Below, one piece after another: positions 51,123 through 60,565 of a DNA stretch of 64,000 bases; position 1 is the first letter of the stretch, and the number at the start of each line of letters is the position of its first letter. The DNA is from Caloranaerobacter sp050286925. GTDB lineage: Bacteria > Bacillota > Clostridia > Tissierellales > Thermohalobacteraceae. The notes beneath the pieces are model-generated. The model saw nothing but the letters and a program-made list of their open reading frames with translations. It ran no database searches and had not been told where the DNA came from. A program made the position numbers and the translations under genes. The stretch covers positions 124,001 through 188,000 of the forward strand of contig NZ_JBFWFX010000004.1 in assembly GCF_050286925.1 (NCBI RefSeq). The letters are read 5' to 3'.

Positions 51123-51770
51123 ATGGATGAAAATTTAGTAATTTTTAAAGGAAAGAAGGAAGGAATTTATATTTATATAAAAGAAGGTAACTTTCAAAAT
51201 ATAAAAATGCAGCTAGAGGAAAAATTAGAAAAGGCAAAGGGATTCTTTCAAGGAGGAAAAGTTAAATGTATTAAAGGGAAGAAACTTTCACCTGAGGAAA
51301 AAAGAGAGCTTATAATATTAATTCAAAATAAATATGGTGTTAGTGTTGATGAAGAACATAGTCTAGAAGAAAGTAGTAAGCAAATATCTGAAACTAACTT
51401 ACATACAGAAAGCTTCTTTGAGGGTATTAAAGAAGGTAAGACTAAATTTATCAGGGCCACAATAAGGTCTGGTCAATATGTAGAGTATGATGGAAATTTA
51501 GTTATATTAGGAGATGTAAATGCTGGTGCTGAAATTAAAGCAAAAGGCAATATTATTATCTTAGGGGCATTAAGGGGTATTGCACATGCTGGATGTGATG
51601 GAAATAAAGATGCAATTGTTGCGGCGTTTAGCTTACAACCTACTCAACTTAGAATAGCTGAAATTATAGCACGTAGTCCTGATGATGAAAAAGATAAACC
51701 TAAGTGGCCAGAGGTAGCAAGTATAAGAGATGGAAAAATGTTAATAGAACCTTACTTAACTAAAAAATAA
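51123..51770 (+). CDS. minC: Septum site-determining protein MinC
   Basis: FtsZ assembly inhibitor of 215 residues. N-terminal FtsZ-binding domain (about 1-85), linker, and C-terminal beta-helix (from about 100: IRSGQYVEYDGNLVILGDVNAGAE, GNIIILGALRGIAHAGCDGN) that dimerises and binds MinD. Start after GCGGAGGCG. First gene of minCDE. Confidence 0.95.
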   Translation: MDENLVIFKGKKEGIYIYIKEGNFQNIKMQLEEKLEKAKGFFQGGKVKCIKGKKLSPEEKRELIILIQNKYGVSVDEEHSLEESSKQISETNLHTESFFEGIKEGKTKFIRATIRSGQYVEYDGNLVILGDVNAGAEIKAKGNIIILGALRGIAHAGCDGNKDAIVAAFSLQPTQLRIAEIIARSPDDEKDKPKWPEVASIRDGKMLIEPYLTKK

Positions 51771-51789
51771 TTAATAGGAGGCTGGAAAA

Positions 51790-52584
51790 ATGGGAGAAGT
51801 GATTGTAATAACTTCAGGTAAAGGAGGAGTTGGCAAAACTACAACGACAGCTAATTTAGGAGCAGGACTTGTGATGAATGGAAAAAAAGTTGTTGTAGTA
51901 GACGCAGATATTGGATTGAGGAATTTAGATGTTGTTATGGGACTTGAAAATAGAATAGTTTATGATATTGTTGATGTTGTAGAGAAAGTTTGTAGACTAA
52001 AACAAGGGTTGATAAAAGATAAAAGATATGATGGGTTGTATTTATTGCCGGCAGCACAGACAAAAGATAAGACAGCAGTAACTCCTGAACAGATGCAGGA
52101 GTTATGTGAAGATTTAAAAGAAATGTTTGACTATGTTTTGATAGATTGTCCTGCAGGAATAGAACAAGGTTTCCAAAATGCTATTGCTGGAGCAGATAAA
52201 GCTATAGTTGTAACAACACCAGAAATCTCAGCTGTAAGAGATGCGGACAGAATAATAGGGCTTTTAGAAGCCAAAGGCTTACATAATCCTAAGTTAATTA
52301 TAAATAGGATTAGACAAGATATGGTAAAAAGAGGCGATATGATGAATATAGACGATATGATAGACATTTTAGCGATAGAATTGCTTGGTGTTGTACCTGA
52401 TGATGAAGCGATTGTCATATCAACTAATAAAGGTGAACCAGTAGTTGGTGATGAAAAAGCTTTATCTGGTAAAGCATACAGGAATATATCGAGGAGAATT
52501 CTAGGAGAAGAAGTACCGCTATTAGATTTAGAAGTAGAAGATGGTATGTTGTCTAAGCTTAAGAAGTTGATATTTGGGAAATAG
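51790..52584 (+). CDS. minD: Septum site-determining protein MinD
   Basis: Membrane-associated ATPase of 264 residues. Deviant Walker A GKGGVGKTTTTANLG near residue 10, switch VVDADIGLRNLDVVMGLENR and VLIDCPAGIEQGF. The C-terminus LSKLKKLIFGK is the amphipathic membrane-targeting helix. It recruits MinC to the membrane and is driven off by MinE. Confidence 0.97.
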   Translation: MGEVIVITSGKGGVGKTTTTANLGAGLVMNGKKVVVVDADIGLRNLDVVMGLENRIVYDIVDVVEKVCRLKQGLIKDKRYDGLYLLPAAQTKDKTAVTPEQMQELCEDLKEMFDYVLIDCPAGIEQGFQNAIAGADKAIVVTTPEISAVRDADRIIGLLEAKGLHNPKLIINRIRQDMVKRGDMMNIDDMIDILAIELLGVVPDDEAIVISTNKGEPVVGDEKALSGKAYRNISRRILGEEVPLLDLEVEDGMLSKLKKLIFGK

Positions 52585-52603
52585 TAATAAGGGGGGTGTT
52601 GTT

Positions 52604-52897
52604 TTGGATTTGTTAAGATTATTCGGGAAGAATGAAGTAAACAGCAAAACGGTTGCAAAAGAGAGATTGAAGTTAGTTCTCATTCACGATAGAGCTAATG
52701 TATCTCCACGCTTTTTAGAAATGATAAAAGGTGATATAATAAGAGTGATATCAGATTATATGGATATAGACGAAGAAGGATTAGATATTAAGTTAACACG
52801 TACAAGAAGGGAAAGTGATAATTCCCCTATACCCGCTTTAGTAGCCAACATACCAATTATAAAGATGAAGGAAAAGGCAATTGAAAAACAAACATAA
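52604..52897 (+). CDS. minE: Cell division topological specificity factor MinE
   Basis: Protein of 97 residues that stimulates MinD ATPase and restricts MinCD to the poles. N-terminal MDLLRLFGKNE, the anti-MinCD helix region (KERLKLVLIHDRANVSP) and the C-terminal topological domain. TTG at 52604 is chosen after AAGGGGGGTG; a longer in-frame start at 52574 would overlap minD. Having MinE rather than DivIVA/MinJ alone implies an oscillating Min system in a spore former. Confidence 0.93.
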   Translation: MDLLRLFGKNEVNSKTVAKERLKLVLIHDRANVSPRFLEMIKGDIIRVISDYMDIDEEGLDIKLTRTRRESDNSPIPALVANIPIIKMKEKAIEKQT

Positions 52898-52920
52898 TGA
52901 AAGAGGGGTTGGAGAAACAT

Positions 52921-53322
52921 ATGAAAATAGCATTGATAGCACATGATAAAAAGAAAAAACAAATAGTTAATTTTGCACTAGCTTATAAAGATATTTTAAA
53001 AAATCATAAATTGTATGCTACAGGAACGACTGGAAAACTTATAAATGAAGCTACAGGTCTTGATGTTCATAGATTTTTATCTGGACCTTTAGGTGGAGAC
53101 CAACAGATAGGGGCTTTAGTGGCAAATAACGAAATAGATATGGTTATATTTATCAGAGATCCGTTAACAGCCCAACCTCATGAACCAGATATTTTAGCAT
53201 TGATGAGATTGTGTGATGTGCACGGAATTCCTTTAGCTACTAATATAGCTACTGCTGAATTGTTAATAAAATCAATGCAAAGAGGAGATATGGAATGGAG
53301 AAAAATTGTGAATAAGTATTAA
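52921..53322 (+). CDS. mgsA: Methylglyoxal synthase
   Basis: Converts dihydroxyacetone phosphate to methylglyoxal and phosphate, a bypass of lower glycolysis. The 133-residue protein shows MKIALIAHDKKKKQIVNFA, the phosphate-binding ATGTTGKL and the catalytic region GPLGGDQQIGALVA with the key aspartate, then IFIRDPLTAQPHEPDI and LCDVHGIPLATN. ATG at 52921 after TTGGAG; the in-frame ATG at 52897 overlaps minE. A terminator follows, closing the min operon. minE-mgsA adjacency is common in clostridia. Confidence 0.96.
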   Translation: MKIALIAHDKKKKQIVNFALAYKDILKNHKLYATGTTGKLINEATGLDVHRFLSGPLGGDQQIGALVANNEIDMVIFIRDPLTAQPHEPDILALMRLCDVHGIPLATNIATAELLIKSMQRGDMEWRKIVNKY

Positions 53323-53361
53323 AGGCGACAGTTAGGCGATTAGTGTCGCCTTTATTTTTTT
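53321..53361 (+). terminator. Terminator after mgsA
   Basis: AAAGGCGACA (53321-53330) pairs with TGTCGCCTTT (53344-53353), followed by ATTTTTTTT. Confidence 0.92.
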
Positions 53362-53512
53362 TGAATTTTTCGTAGAAATGTTATTTTTATAAATAAATTA
53401 TTTTATTGACAGATTCAAAGATAATTAAGTTGTGTGTCAGTTATTAATTGTAATAAAAAAGTAGTGAAAAAAATAATAATATAGTAAATTCAATATTTAG
53501 GGGATGAAATAT

Positions 53513-54226
53513 ATGGGAAAACGAAAACTTATTTTTAAACTTTTTCCTATAAGAGTTAAAAGAGATTATGTATACAGAACTAAACAGAAGAGTAGTTATA
53601 AAAAGCTATTTTATCAACTGTTAGTTAGTATAATAATTATTCTTTTGATAATTTTTATTAAATCTTTTAATACAAGTTTTACAAATAATGCTATTAGATT
53701 AGTTGAAAATACATTAAAATATGATTATGATTTTAAAAAATTAGGGCATAAGATACTGATGTATGCAAAGGGGAGCAGTAAAGAACTAGATAAAGCAGTT
53801 TCAGTTTTTAAATATCAAAATAATATAAAGATAGATTCGTATTCCACTCCCGCTACAGGTATAGTTTATAAAAAATTCGGCCAAATCAAGAAAGGAGATA
53901 TAACTATCTTTCACAGAGGTATAGATATACTTTCAAATGATAAAAACATTTATTCAATTGGTGATGGGATTATAAGTGAAATTTATAAAGATAAAATTTT
54001 AGGTGAATGTATTGAAGTTGATTTTGGTGAAATAGAAGCAGTTTATGCACATTTAGACGACATATATGTAAAAGTAGGTCAGAAAATAACTAAAGACGAG
54101 GTGTTGGGGACATTAAAAGAAGATATTAATGGATATAAAATACTGCATTTTGAAATATGGAAAGATAATGCACCTGTAAATCCATTAGATTATATAAGTA
54201 TAAGTATTAGTAATTCAAATAATTAA
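53513..54226 (+). CDS. spoIVFA: SpoIVFA-like membrane protein with defective M23 domain
   Basis: Protein of 237 residues: one N-terminal span (LLVSIIIILLIIFI) and a C-terminal LytM/M23 peptidase domain (about 105-235). The HxxxD motif is present (His134, Asp138), but the HxH motif reads ILH (Ile210, His212), so one zinc/catalytic histidine is gone and endopeptidase activity is unlikely. Directly upstream of the M50 protease gene, this matches the Bacillus spoIVFA-spoIVFB pair, where SpoIVFA holds SpoIVFB inactive until engulfment signalling. ATG at 53513 after AGGGGATG; 53504 is an alternative. A general M23 protein is a weaker option. Confidence 0.75.
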   Translation: MGKRKLIFKLFPIRVKRDYVYRTKQKSSYKKLFYQLLVSIIIILLIIFIKSFNTSFTNNAIRLVENTLKYDYDFKKLGHKILMYAKGSSKELDKAVSVFKYQNNIKIDSYSTPATGIVYKKFGQIKKGDITIFHRGIDILSNDKNIYSIGDGIISEIYKDKILGECIEVDFGEIEAVYAHLDDIYVKVGQKITKDEVLGTLKEDINGYKILHFEIWKDNAPVNPLDYISISISNSNN

Positions 54227-54237
54227 TGGGGGATTAA

Positions 54238-55119
54238 ATGACAATTTTTCGTATTGGTCAATTTAAAATAAAAATAAATTATTTATTATTTATACTTTTT
54301 ATGTTATATTTTATAATTGGGTATTTTAGTGAAGTGATTGTAATATTTTTTTCTGTTTTAATACATGAACTTGCTCATGTTTATTTAGCATTTAAGTTAG
54401 GCTTTAAAGTGAATTGTGTTGAACTGTTTCCATTTGGAGGGGTTGCAAGGTTAGAGGGGTTAATTGGTACAGAACCGTTAAATGAAGTTAAGATAGCTAT
54501 CATTGGACCAGCTATAAATCTTTTATTAGCAGTTGTTTTGATATTTACAAAAAAATACTTATTTGAAAACCAAATCATTGTTTTATTTATTAAAACTAAT
54601 ATGATTTTAGCATTTATTAATTTATTACCAATTTTACCTTTAGATGGTGGCAGAATATTTAGAGCTATATTGTCTTTAAATTTAGGAATAAAAAAAGCTA
54701 CATTATTTGTTTTGAAATTTACTTATATATTATCTGCAGTAATGATTTTTATCGGGGTGCTACTTTTTATTAGAAATGTGTATGGGGTTTATTTGATTCT
54801 ATTTTTTATTTTTATAATTATAGCTGCCAAAAAAGAAAAGGATATGGCAGTTTTTATTTTCCTAAAGCAGATAATTTGCAAAAATCAGAAAATGTCAGAA
54901 TATGGCATATATAGAGTACAACATATTATTTGTTTAAATGATATGAAAATAAAATCAGTTATTGAGAATTTCATTCCTAGTAAGTATCACATAATAACTG
55001 TAATAGATAGGGAAGGTAATGTAATTGAAACACTTTATGAAAAACAAATTTTAGAGGGTGTAATTAAATATGGTTATGATATAACTATAGAAAAACTACT
55101 AAATAAAAGAGAAAAGTGA
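54238..55119 (+). CDS. spoIVFB: Intramembrane M50 metalloprotease (SpoIVFB-like)
   Basis: Site-2-type protease of 293 residues with about six spans. Zinc ligands: HELAH (His43, Glu44, His47) and LPLDGGR with Asp136. The C-terminal 90 residues are a soluble CBS-like regulatory part (KSVIENFIPSKYHIITVIDREG). In Bacillus SpoIVFB cleaves pro-sigma-K in the mother-cell membrane. Here it follows a SpoIVFA-like gene by 11 bases. If sigma-K in this organism has no pro-sequence the target would differ. Confidence 0.85.
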   Translation: MTIFRIGQFKIKINYLLFILFMLYFIIGYFSEVIVIFFSVLIHELAHVYLAFKLGFKVNCVELFPFGGVARLEGLIGTEPLNEVKIAIIGPAINLLLAVVLIFTKKYLFENQIIVLFIKTNMILAFINLLPILPLDGGRIFRAILSLNLGIKKATLFVLKFTYILSAVMIFIGVLLFIRNVYGVYLILFFIFIIIAAKKEKDMAVFIFLKQIICKNQKMSEYGIYRVQHIICLNDMKIKSVIENFIPSKYHIITVIDREGNVIETLYEKQILEGVIKYGYDITIEKLLNKREK

Positions 55120-55158
55120 TAGAATATATTTAGACATTTTGATAGTAAGGGTGATGAG

Positions 55159-57000
55159 ATGATAAATAAAGATACACTAGATAAAATTCTTTCAAGAGTT
55201 GAAAAACCAGCAAGATATATTGGTAATGAGATAAACAGCTATAATAAAAATACAAAAGAAGTAAAGGTGAGATTTGCTTTTGCTTTTCCTGATATTTACG
55301 AAGTTGGTATGTCACATCTTGGATTACATATATTATATAATCTTTTAAACAAAGAGGAAGATGTATTCTGTGAAAGAGTGTTTGCACCATGGGTTGATAT
55401 GGAACATGAACTAAGAAAAAATAATATTCCACTTTATGCTTTAGAAAGTAAAGATCCAATAAATGAATTTGACTTTGTTGGTTTTACATTGCAGTATGAA
55501 ATGAGTTATACTAACGTTTTGAATATGCTTAATTTAGGTCATATACCTTTGCTTTCTAAAGACAGAAAAGAAGGAGATCCATTTATTATAGCTGGTGGAC
55601 CATGTGTTTATAATCCAGAACCTTTAGCTGATATAATTGATTTTTTTGTAATTGGTGAATCAGAAGAACTGATATTAGAAATAATTGAGGTATATAAAAA
55701 GTGGAAAGAAAATAACAGGACAAGAGAAGAATTTTTAGAAGATGTAAGTCAAATTCAAGGCGTATATGTGCCAAAGTTTTATGAAGTCAAATATAATCAA
55801 GACGGTACTATAAAAGAATTTAGACCAAAAGCAGAAAAATATCCTAGTGTAATAAAGAAAAGAATAATTAAGAATTTAGACGAAGTTTACTTCCCAGATA
55901 GAGTTATAGTTCCATATATTGAGACAGTGCATGATAGAGTGATGTTAGAGATTTTTAGAGGATGTACTAGAGGATGTAGATTTTGTCAAGCAGGAATGAT
56001 ATATAGACCTGTAAGGGAAAGAAGTGTAGATAGATTATTAGATTATGCACAAAAATTAATTGAAACGACAGGTCATGAAGAAATTTCTTTATCTTCATTA
56101 TCAACAAGTGACTATTCAAGACTTGAAGAATTAGTAAAGAGTTTAATTAATAGGTTTAAAGATAAGAAGATAGGTCTTTCATTACCATCTTTAAGACTTG
56201 ACTCTTTTTCTCTTGATATAATTCAGGAGATACAGAAAGTTCGTAAAACAGGACTTACTTTTGCACCAGAAGCTGGTAGTCAAAGACTTAGAGATATAAT
56301 AAATAAGGGTATAAATGAAGAAGATTTAATAAATTCAGTAAAAGATGCTTTTTATTTAGGTTGGTCTACTGTTAAGTTGTATTTTATGATAGGACTTCCG
56401 TATGAAAATTATGATGATATTCTTGGAATAAAAGATTTAGCTTATAAGGTTAAAGATATCTATTTTGGATTGCCTAAGGATAAGAGAAAAGGGAATTTAA
56501 AAGTGACAGTCAGCACATCATGTTTTGTTCCAAAACCATTTACACCTTTTCAATGGTTTGGTCAAGATACTATTGAAACGTTTAAGGAGAAGCAAAGATA
56601 TTTAGCAAGTAATATAAAAGATAAGAAGATTACTTACAATTTTCATGACCCAGAACTAAGTTTTCTTGAAGCTGTTTTTGCTAGAGGAGATAGAAGATTG
56701 TCAAAAGCTTTAATAAGAGCATGGCAAAAAGGTTGTAAATTTGATGGATGGGCTGATTACTTTAATTATGAAAAATGGATGGAAACCTTTAGAGAAACAG
56801 GAATCGATCCAAGCTTTTATGCAAATAGACATAGAGAATATGATGAAGTATTACCTTGGGATTTTATTGATGTAGGAGTTTCCAAAAAGTACTTAATCAA
56901 AGAAAATGAAAAGGCTAAAGAAGGTATATTAACTAGAGATTGTAGAAAAGGTTGTACTGGATGTGGGATTAATATTAGCTTTACAGGTGGTGTTTGCTAA
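55159..57000 (+). CDS. B12-binding domain radical SAM protein (TIGR03960 family)
   Basis: Protein of 613 residues: N-terminal cobalamin-binding-like Rossmann region (about 25-190), then a radical SAM domain with CxxxCxxC in FRGCTRGCRFCQAG (about 270-285) and GLTFAPEAGSQRLRDIINKG. The C-terminus has a cluster of cysteines (CRKGCTGCG). It corresponds to the N-terminal part of a two-gene family conserved in clostridia; the modification it makes is not established. Stop and next start overlap (TAATG), coupling it to the DUF2344 gene. Confidence 0.9.
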   Translation: MINKDTLDKILSRVEKPARYIGNEINSYNKNTKEVKVRFAFAFPDIYEVGMSHLGLHILYNLLNKEEDVFCERVFAPWVDMEHELRKNNIPLYALESKDPINEFDFVGFTLQYEMSYTNVLNMLNLGHIPLLSKDRKEGDPFIIAGGPCVYNPEPLADIIDFFVIGESEELILEIIEVYKKWKENNRTREEFLEDVSQIQGVYVPKFYEVKYNQDGTIKEFRPKAEKYPSVIKKRIIKNLDEVYFPDRVIVPYIETVHDRVMLEIFRGCTRGCRFCQAGMIYRPVRERSVDRLLDYAQKLIETTGHEEISLSSLSTSDYSRLEELVKSLINRFKDKKIGLSLPSLRLDSFSLDIIQEIQKVRKTGLTFAPEAGSQRLRDIINKGINEEDLINSVKDAFYLGWSTVKLYFMIGLPYENYDDILGIKDLAYKVKDIYFGLPKDKRKGNLKVTVSTSCFVPKPFTPFQWFGQDTIETFKEKQRYLASNIKDKKITYNFHDPELSFLEAVFARGDRRLSKALIRAWQKGCKFDGWADYFNYEKWMETFRETGIDPSFYANRHREYDEVLPWDFIDVGVSKKYLIKENEKAKEGILTRDCRKGCTGCGINISFTGGVC

Positions 57001-57710
57001 TGAGTACGATTAGAGTAAGATTCTCAAAAAAAGACGATATGAAATATATTTCACATTTAGACTTAATGCGATTACTCCAAAGAGCCTTTAGAAGAGCCGA
57101 TATACCAGTAAGATATAGTCAGGGTTTTAATCCACATCCAAAATTTTCATTAGCTACAGCCCTTCCAATTGGAGTAACAAGTGATGGAGAATATATGGAT
57201 GTCGAGTTAGAAAATGAAATTGATAGAGATGAGTTTATTAGCAGGCTTAATGATGTATTACCTAACGGAATTAAAATCCTTTCAGGGAAATATGTAAAAA
57301 CAGGTAAATCATTGATGTCGCTAATAGAATGGTCTGATTATGTTATAGAATTTTATGTAACTAGTAATATTAGTAAAGAAGATATAGAAAATTGCATAAG
57401 AGAAATTCTTAAAAAAGATGAGATTTATATAAAAAAAGTTAAAATAAAAAACAAAAAAGAGATAATAAAAGAAGTTGATATAAGAAGTAGTATCAAAAAT
57501 TTAAAATTGCTAGTTATTGAAGATAAAAGAGTTATTATTAAAGCAACTTTAAAATCGGGTAGCAAAGGCAATTTGAAGCCTAAATATATAATAGATGTAA
57601 TAAAAAAGATTGGAAATATAGAAATAGTAGACGATAGCATAAAAATTCACAGATTAGAGTTATATTCTCAGAAGAATAATAAATTGGTTTCACCTTTAAA
57701 TTGTGAATAG
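57000..57710 (+). CDS. DUF2344 (TIGR03936) protein
   Basis: Protein of 236 residues, partner of the preceding radical SAM protein; in some bacteria the two are fused, which suggests a complex. Conserved start IRVRFSKKDDMKYISHLDLMR and QGFNPHPKFSLATALPIGV. Function unknown, though neighbourhood with rng, L21 and L27 suggests a role in RNA or ribosome modification. ATG at 57000 overlaps the previous stop by one base. Confidence 0.88.
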   Translation: MSTIRVRFSKKDDMKYISHLDLMRLLQRAFRRADIPVRYSQGFNPHPKFSLATALPIGVTSDGEYMDVELENEIDRDEFISRLNDVLPNGIKILSGKYVKTGKSLMSLIEWSDYVIEFYVTSNISKEDIENCIREILKKDEIYIKKVKIKNKKEIIKEVDIRSSIKNLKLLVIEDKRVIIKATLKSGSKGNLKPKYIIDVIKKIGNIEIVDDSIKIHRLELYSQKNNKLVSPLNCE

Positions 57711-57721
57711 GAGAAGATTTT

Positions 57722-59227
57722 ATGGCTGAGATTATAATAGATATTGGATTAAATCAAAATAGGGTAGCAATTTTGGAAAATGGAGATTTGGTTGAATTAT
57801 ATGTTGAAGAGGAGAATAAAAGACTTCTTGGAAATATTTACAAAGGAAGGGTAGTTAATGTATTACCAGGGATGGAAGCTGCTTTTGTAGACATTGGTTT
57901 GGACAAAAATGCTTTTTTGTATGTTAAAGATGCTATATCGAGTGATCTTTTAGGCAGCGAAGATATAAATTTTAAAGATATTTCTATTAGAGATGTTGTA
58001 AAACCTGGTCAAGAGTTGCTTGTTCAAGTAGTAAAAGAGCCAATAGGTACTAAAGGGCCAAGAATATCGACTCATATTACTCTACCAGGTAAATATGTGG
58101 TTTTGATGCCAGAAACAAATCAAATTGGTATATCGAGAAAAATTACAGAGGAAGAGGAAAGAGATAGGTTAAAGAAAATAGTTGAAGAGAACAAACCAGA
58201 AAATATGGGAGTTATATTACGAACGGCAAGTGCTGGTGTAGAAGAGGATTTAATTATCAAAGATATTGAATTTTTAATAAAACTATATGAGAAAATAAAA
58301 AGGGAAGGTAAAATAGGATATGCGCCTAAGTTAATATATAGAGAATTAGATTTAATAGATAGAATAGTACGTGATTTTTTTGGTGATGATATACAGAGGT
58401 TAGTTATTAATGATAGAGAAAAGTATAAAAATATTTTGGAATTAATTGATGAAACAATGCCTCATTTGAAATCTAAAATACACTATTTTGACGAATGTTA
58501 TGATATTTTTAAGCATTTTGGAATAGAAGCGATGATTAAAAATGCATTAGAACGTAAAGTATGGCTAAAAAGTGGAGGATACATAGTAATAGATGAAACA
58601 GAGGCTCTTACTTCAATAGATGTTAATACAGGTAAATTTGTAGGAAGTGTTAATTTAGAAGATACTGTTTTGAAAACAAATATTGAAGCTGCTAAGGAAA
58701 TTGCTAAACAATTAAGACTAAGAAATATAGGTGGCATAATTATTATAGATTTTATTGATATGAAGAATAGTGAAGATATAAAATATGTTATTGATTGTTT
58801 AGAAAATGAGCTAAAAAAAGATAAGGTAAAAACAACGATATTAGGAATGACTAGATTAGGTTTATTAGAAATGACTCGGAAAAAAGATAGAAAAAAATTA
58901 TCTTCAAAGTTTTATAAAAATTGTCCTCACTGTGAAGGAAAAGGGAAAATTATTTCCGATAGTTCAATTTTAAATCTTATAGAAAAGGAGATAAAGAGAA
59001 TAAAAATTCATACAAATTCAAATGCTGTTATTTTTGACTTAAATATATCTTATAAAGAAACAATAGATTCTAAATTCGAGAATAATATTAAACTTATTGA
59101 AGATAAATTTGGAATTAAAATTTTTATAAATTATATAGACAGCATTAATTTAAAAGAAATTAAAATTAGGAGCATGGGTAAATTAGAGAATATAAAAGTG
59201 CTTTTTGAAAACATAAAAAGCAAATAA
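57722..59227 (+). CDS. rng: Ribonuclease G/E
   Basis: Endoribonuclease of 501 residues acting on mRNA and rRNA precursors. Layout: S1 domain (about 35-125, NIYKGRVVNVLPGMEAAFVDIG), RNase-H-like and DNase-I-like catalytic region with the magnesium aspartates Asp300 (SIDVNTGKF) and Asp343 (IIIIDFIDM), and a zinc link CPHC at 401-404. These positions match Asp303/Asp346/Cys404/Cys407 of E. coli RNase E. No long C-terminal scaffold, so it is the short RNase G form. It precedes the ribosomal L21-L27 genes, as in other clostridia. Confidence 0.95.
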   Translation: MAEIIIDIGLNQNRVAILENGDLVELYVEEENKRLLGNIYKGRVVNVLPGMEAAFVDIGLDKNAFLYVKDAISSDLLGSEDINFKDISIRDVVKPGQELLVQVVKEPIGTKGPRISTHITLPGKYVVLMPETNQIGISRKITEEEERDRLKKIVEENKPENMGVILRTASAGVEEDLIIKDIEFLIKLYEKIKREGKIGYAPKLIYRELDLIDRIVRDFFGDDIQRLVINDREKYKNILELIDETMPHLKSKIHYFDECYDIFKHFGIEAMIKNALERKVWLKSGGYIVIDETEALTSIDVNTGKFVGSVNLEDTVLKTNIEAAKEIAKQLRLRNIGGIIIIDFIDMKNSEDIKYVIDCLENELKKDKVKTTILGMTRLGLLEMTRKKDRKKLSSKFYKNCPHCEGKGKIISDSSILNLIEKEIKRIKIHTNSNAVIFDLNISYKETIDSKFENNIKLIEDKFGIKIFINYIDSINLKEIKIRSMGKLENIKVLFENIKSK

Positions 59228-59261
59228 CAAATACTTGTTTCAAAATAAGGAGTTGAAAGAT

Positions 59262-60389
59262 ATGAAAATATTAGTCGCACCCGATTCATTTAAAGGAAGC
59301 CTTACAGCTCTTGAAGTAGCAGAATGTATAGAAAATGGTATATTAGAAGTTTTACCTAATGCACAAGTAATTAAAGTACCTATGGCAGATGGTGGTGAAG
59401 GAACCGTAAGAGCTTTAGTAGATGCAAATAAAGGCGAAATTATTTATAAAGAAGTAACTGGTCCATTAGGAACTCCTGTAAATGCTTTTTTTGGTATTTT
59501 AGGTGATGGAAAAAGGGCAGTAATTGAAATGGCGGCTGCTTCAGGTTTGCCATTAGTACCTAAAGACAAAGCTAATCCTATGATAACTACTACTTATGGA
59601 ACTGGTGAGTTAATAAAACATGCATTAGACTTTGGAGTAGAGGAATTGATTATTGGTATAGGTGGTAGTGCAACTAATGATGCAGGTGTTGGGATGGCAC
59701 AAGCTTTAGGAATACGCTTTTTAGATGAAAATGGTGAAGAAATAGGATTTGGTGGGAAGGAATTAATTAGAATAAAGGAAATAGATATTAGTGGCTTAGA
59801 TAAAAGAATATTGAAAACTGAAATTAAAGTAGCTTGCGATGTAACAAATCCTTTATATGGTCCAAATGGAGCAGCTTTTGTTTATGCTCCTCAAAAAGGA
59901 GCTGATGAAGAAATGGTTAAATTATTAGATAAAAATCTAAAACATTTTGCAGAGGTTGTTAAAAATCAGTTAGGAATAGATGTTCAGAATATACCAGGAG
60001 CAGGAGCTGCTGGAGGATTAGGTGCTGGAATTGTTGCGTTTTTAGGTGGTAAACTATTACCAGGAATTAAAATTATACTTGAAGCAAATAATTTTGCTGA
60101 AAAATTAAATGGAGTAAAATTAGTTATAACTGGTGAAGGCAGAATAGATGGACAAACAGTAAATGGCAAGACGCCAATAGGAGTTGCAAAGGAAGCGAAA
60201 AAGCTAGGTATACCAGTAATAGCTATTGCAGGTACTTTAGGACATGATGCAAATTTAGTATTGAAAGAGGGGATAGATGCAATTTTTAGCATTACTCAAA
60301 AACCAGCAACTTTAGAAGAGGCAATTGAATATACTTCTGAGTGGATAAAAAGTACAACAAGTCAGATAGTTAAGGTTTTTGTAATGTAA
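59262..60389 (+). CDS. Glycerate kinase (GlxK/GarK family)
   Basis: Phosphorylates D-glycerate with ATP, giving 2-phosphoglycerate in this family. The 375-residue product has the family start ILVAPDSFKGSLTALEVAECI, then VPMADGGEGTVRAL and IIGIGGSATNDAGVGMAQALG, and GAGAAGGLGAGIVAFLGG near 250. ATG at 59262 follows AAGGAG; an in-frame start at 59235 lacks a site. Its place between rng and rplU is not the usual order, and no glyoxylate or serine-pathway genes are near. Confidence 0.93.
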   Translation: MKILVAPDSFKGSLTALEVAECIENGILEVLPNAQVIKVPMADGGEGTVRALVDANKGEIIYKEVTGPLGTPVNAFFGILGDGKRAVIEMAAASGLPLVPKDKANPMITTTYGTGELIKHALDFGVEELIIGIGGSATNDAGVGMAQALGIRFLDENGEEIGFGGKELIRIKEIDISGLDKRILKTEIKVACDVTNPLYGPNGAAFVYAPQKGADEEMVKLLDKNLKHFAEVVKNQLGIDVQNIPGAGAAGGLGAGIVAFLGGKLLPGIKIILEANNFAEKLNGVKLVITGEGRIDGQTVNGKTPIGVAKEAKKLGIPVIAIAGTLGHDANLVLKEGIDAIFSITQKPATLEEAIEYTSEWIKSTTSQIVKVFVM

Positions 60390-60452
60390 TGGCTACAAGT
60401 GCTAAGGCAATGGCTTTCTCAAATGCAAATGATATATAACAATAATTACAGG

Positions 60453-60481
60453 TTGACAAAATAATAATAATTTGATAGAAT
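60453..60481 (+). promoter_or_regulatory. Sigma-A promoter of the L21-Prp-L27 operon
   Basis: TTGACA (60453-60458), 17-base spacer, TAGAAT (60476-60481). Confidence 0.8.
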
Positions 60482-60489
60482 TTGTACTT

Positions 60490-60550
60490 GTAGGTAGCCG
60501 CACAATGCAGGTTTAAAAACTTAGTACCTGGCATTGGCGAGACAGGATAG
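60490..60550 (+). ncRNA. L21 leader RNA
   Basis: Structured 5' leader directly before rplU. GTAGCCGC pairs with a downstream GGCGA, and AATGCAGG with CCTGGCATT (one bulge), enclosing an A-rich loop. Position and shape fit the Firmicute L21 leader, thought to be bound by ribosomal protein L21 for autogenous control. Confidence 0.7.
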
Positions 60551-60565
60551 AGGAGGTGTGAAGGA

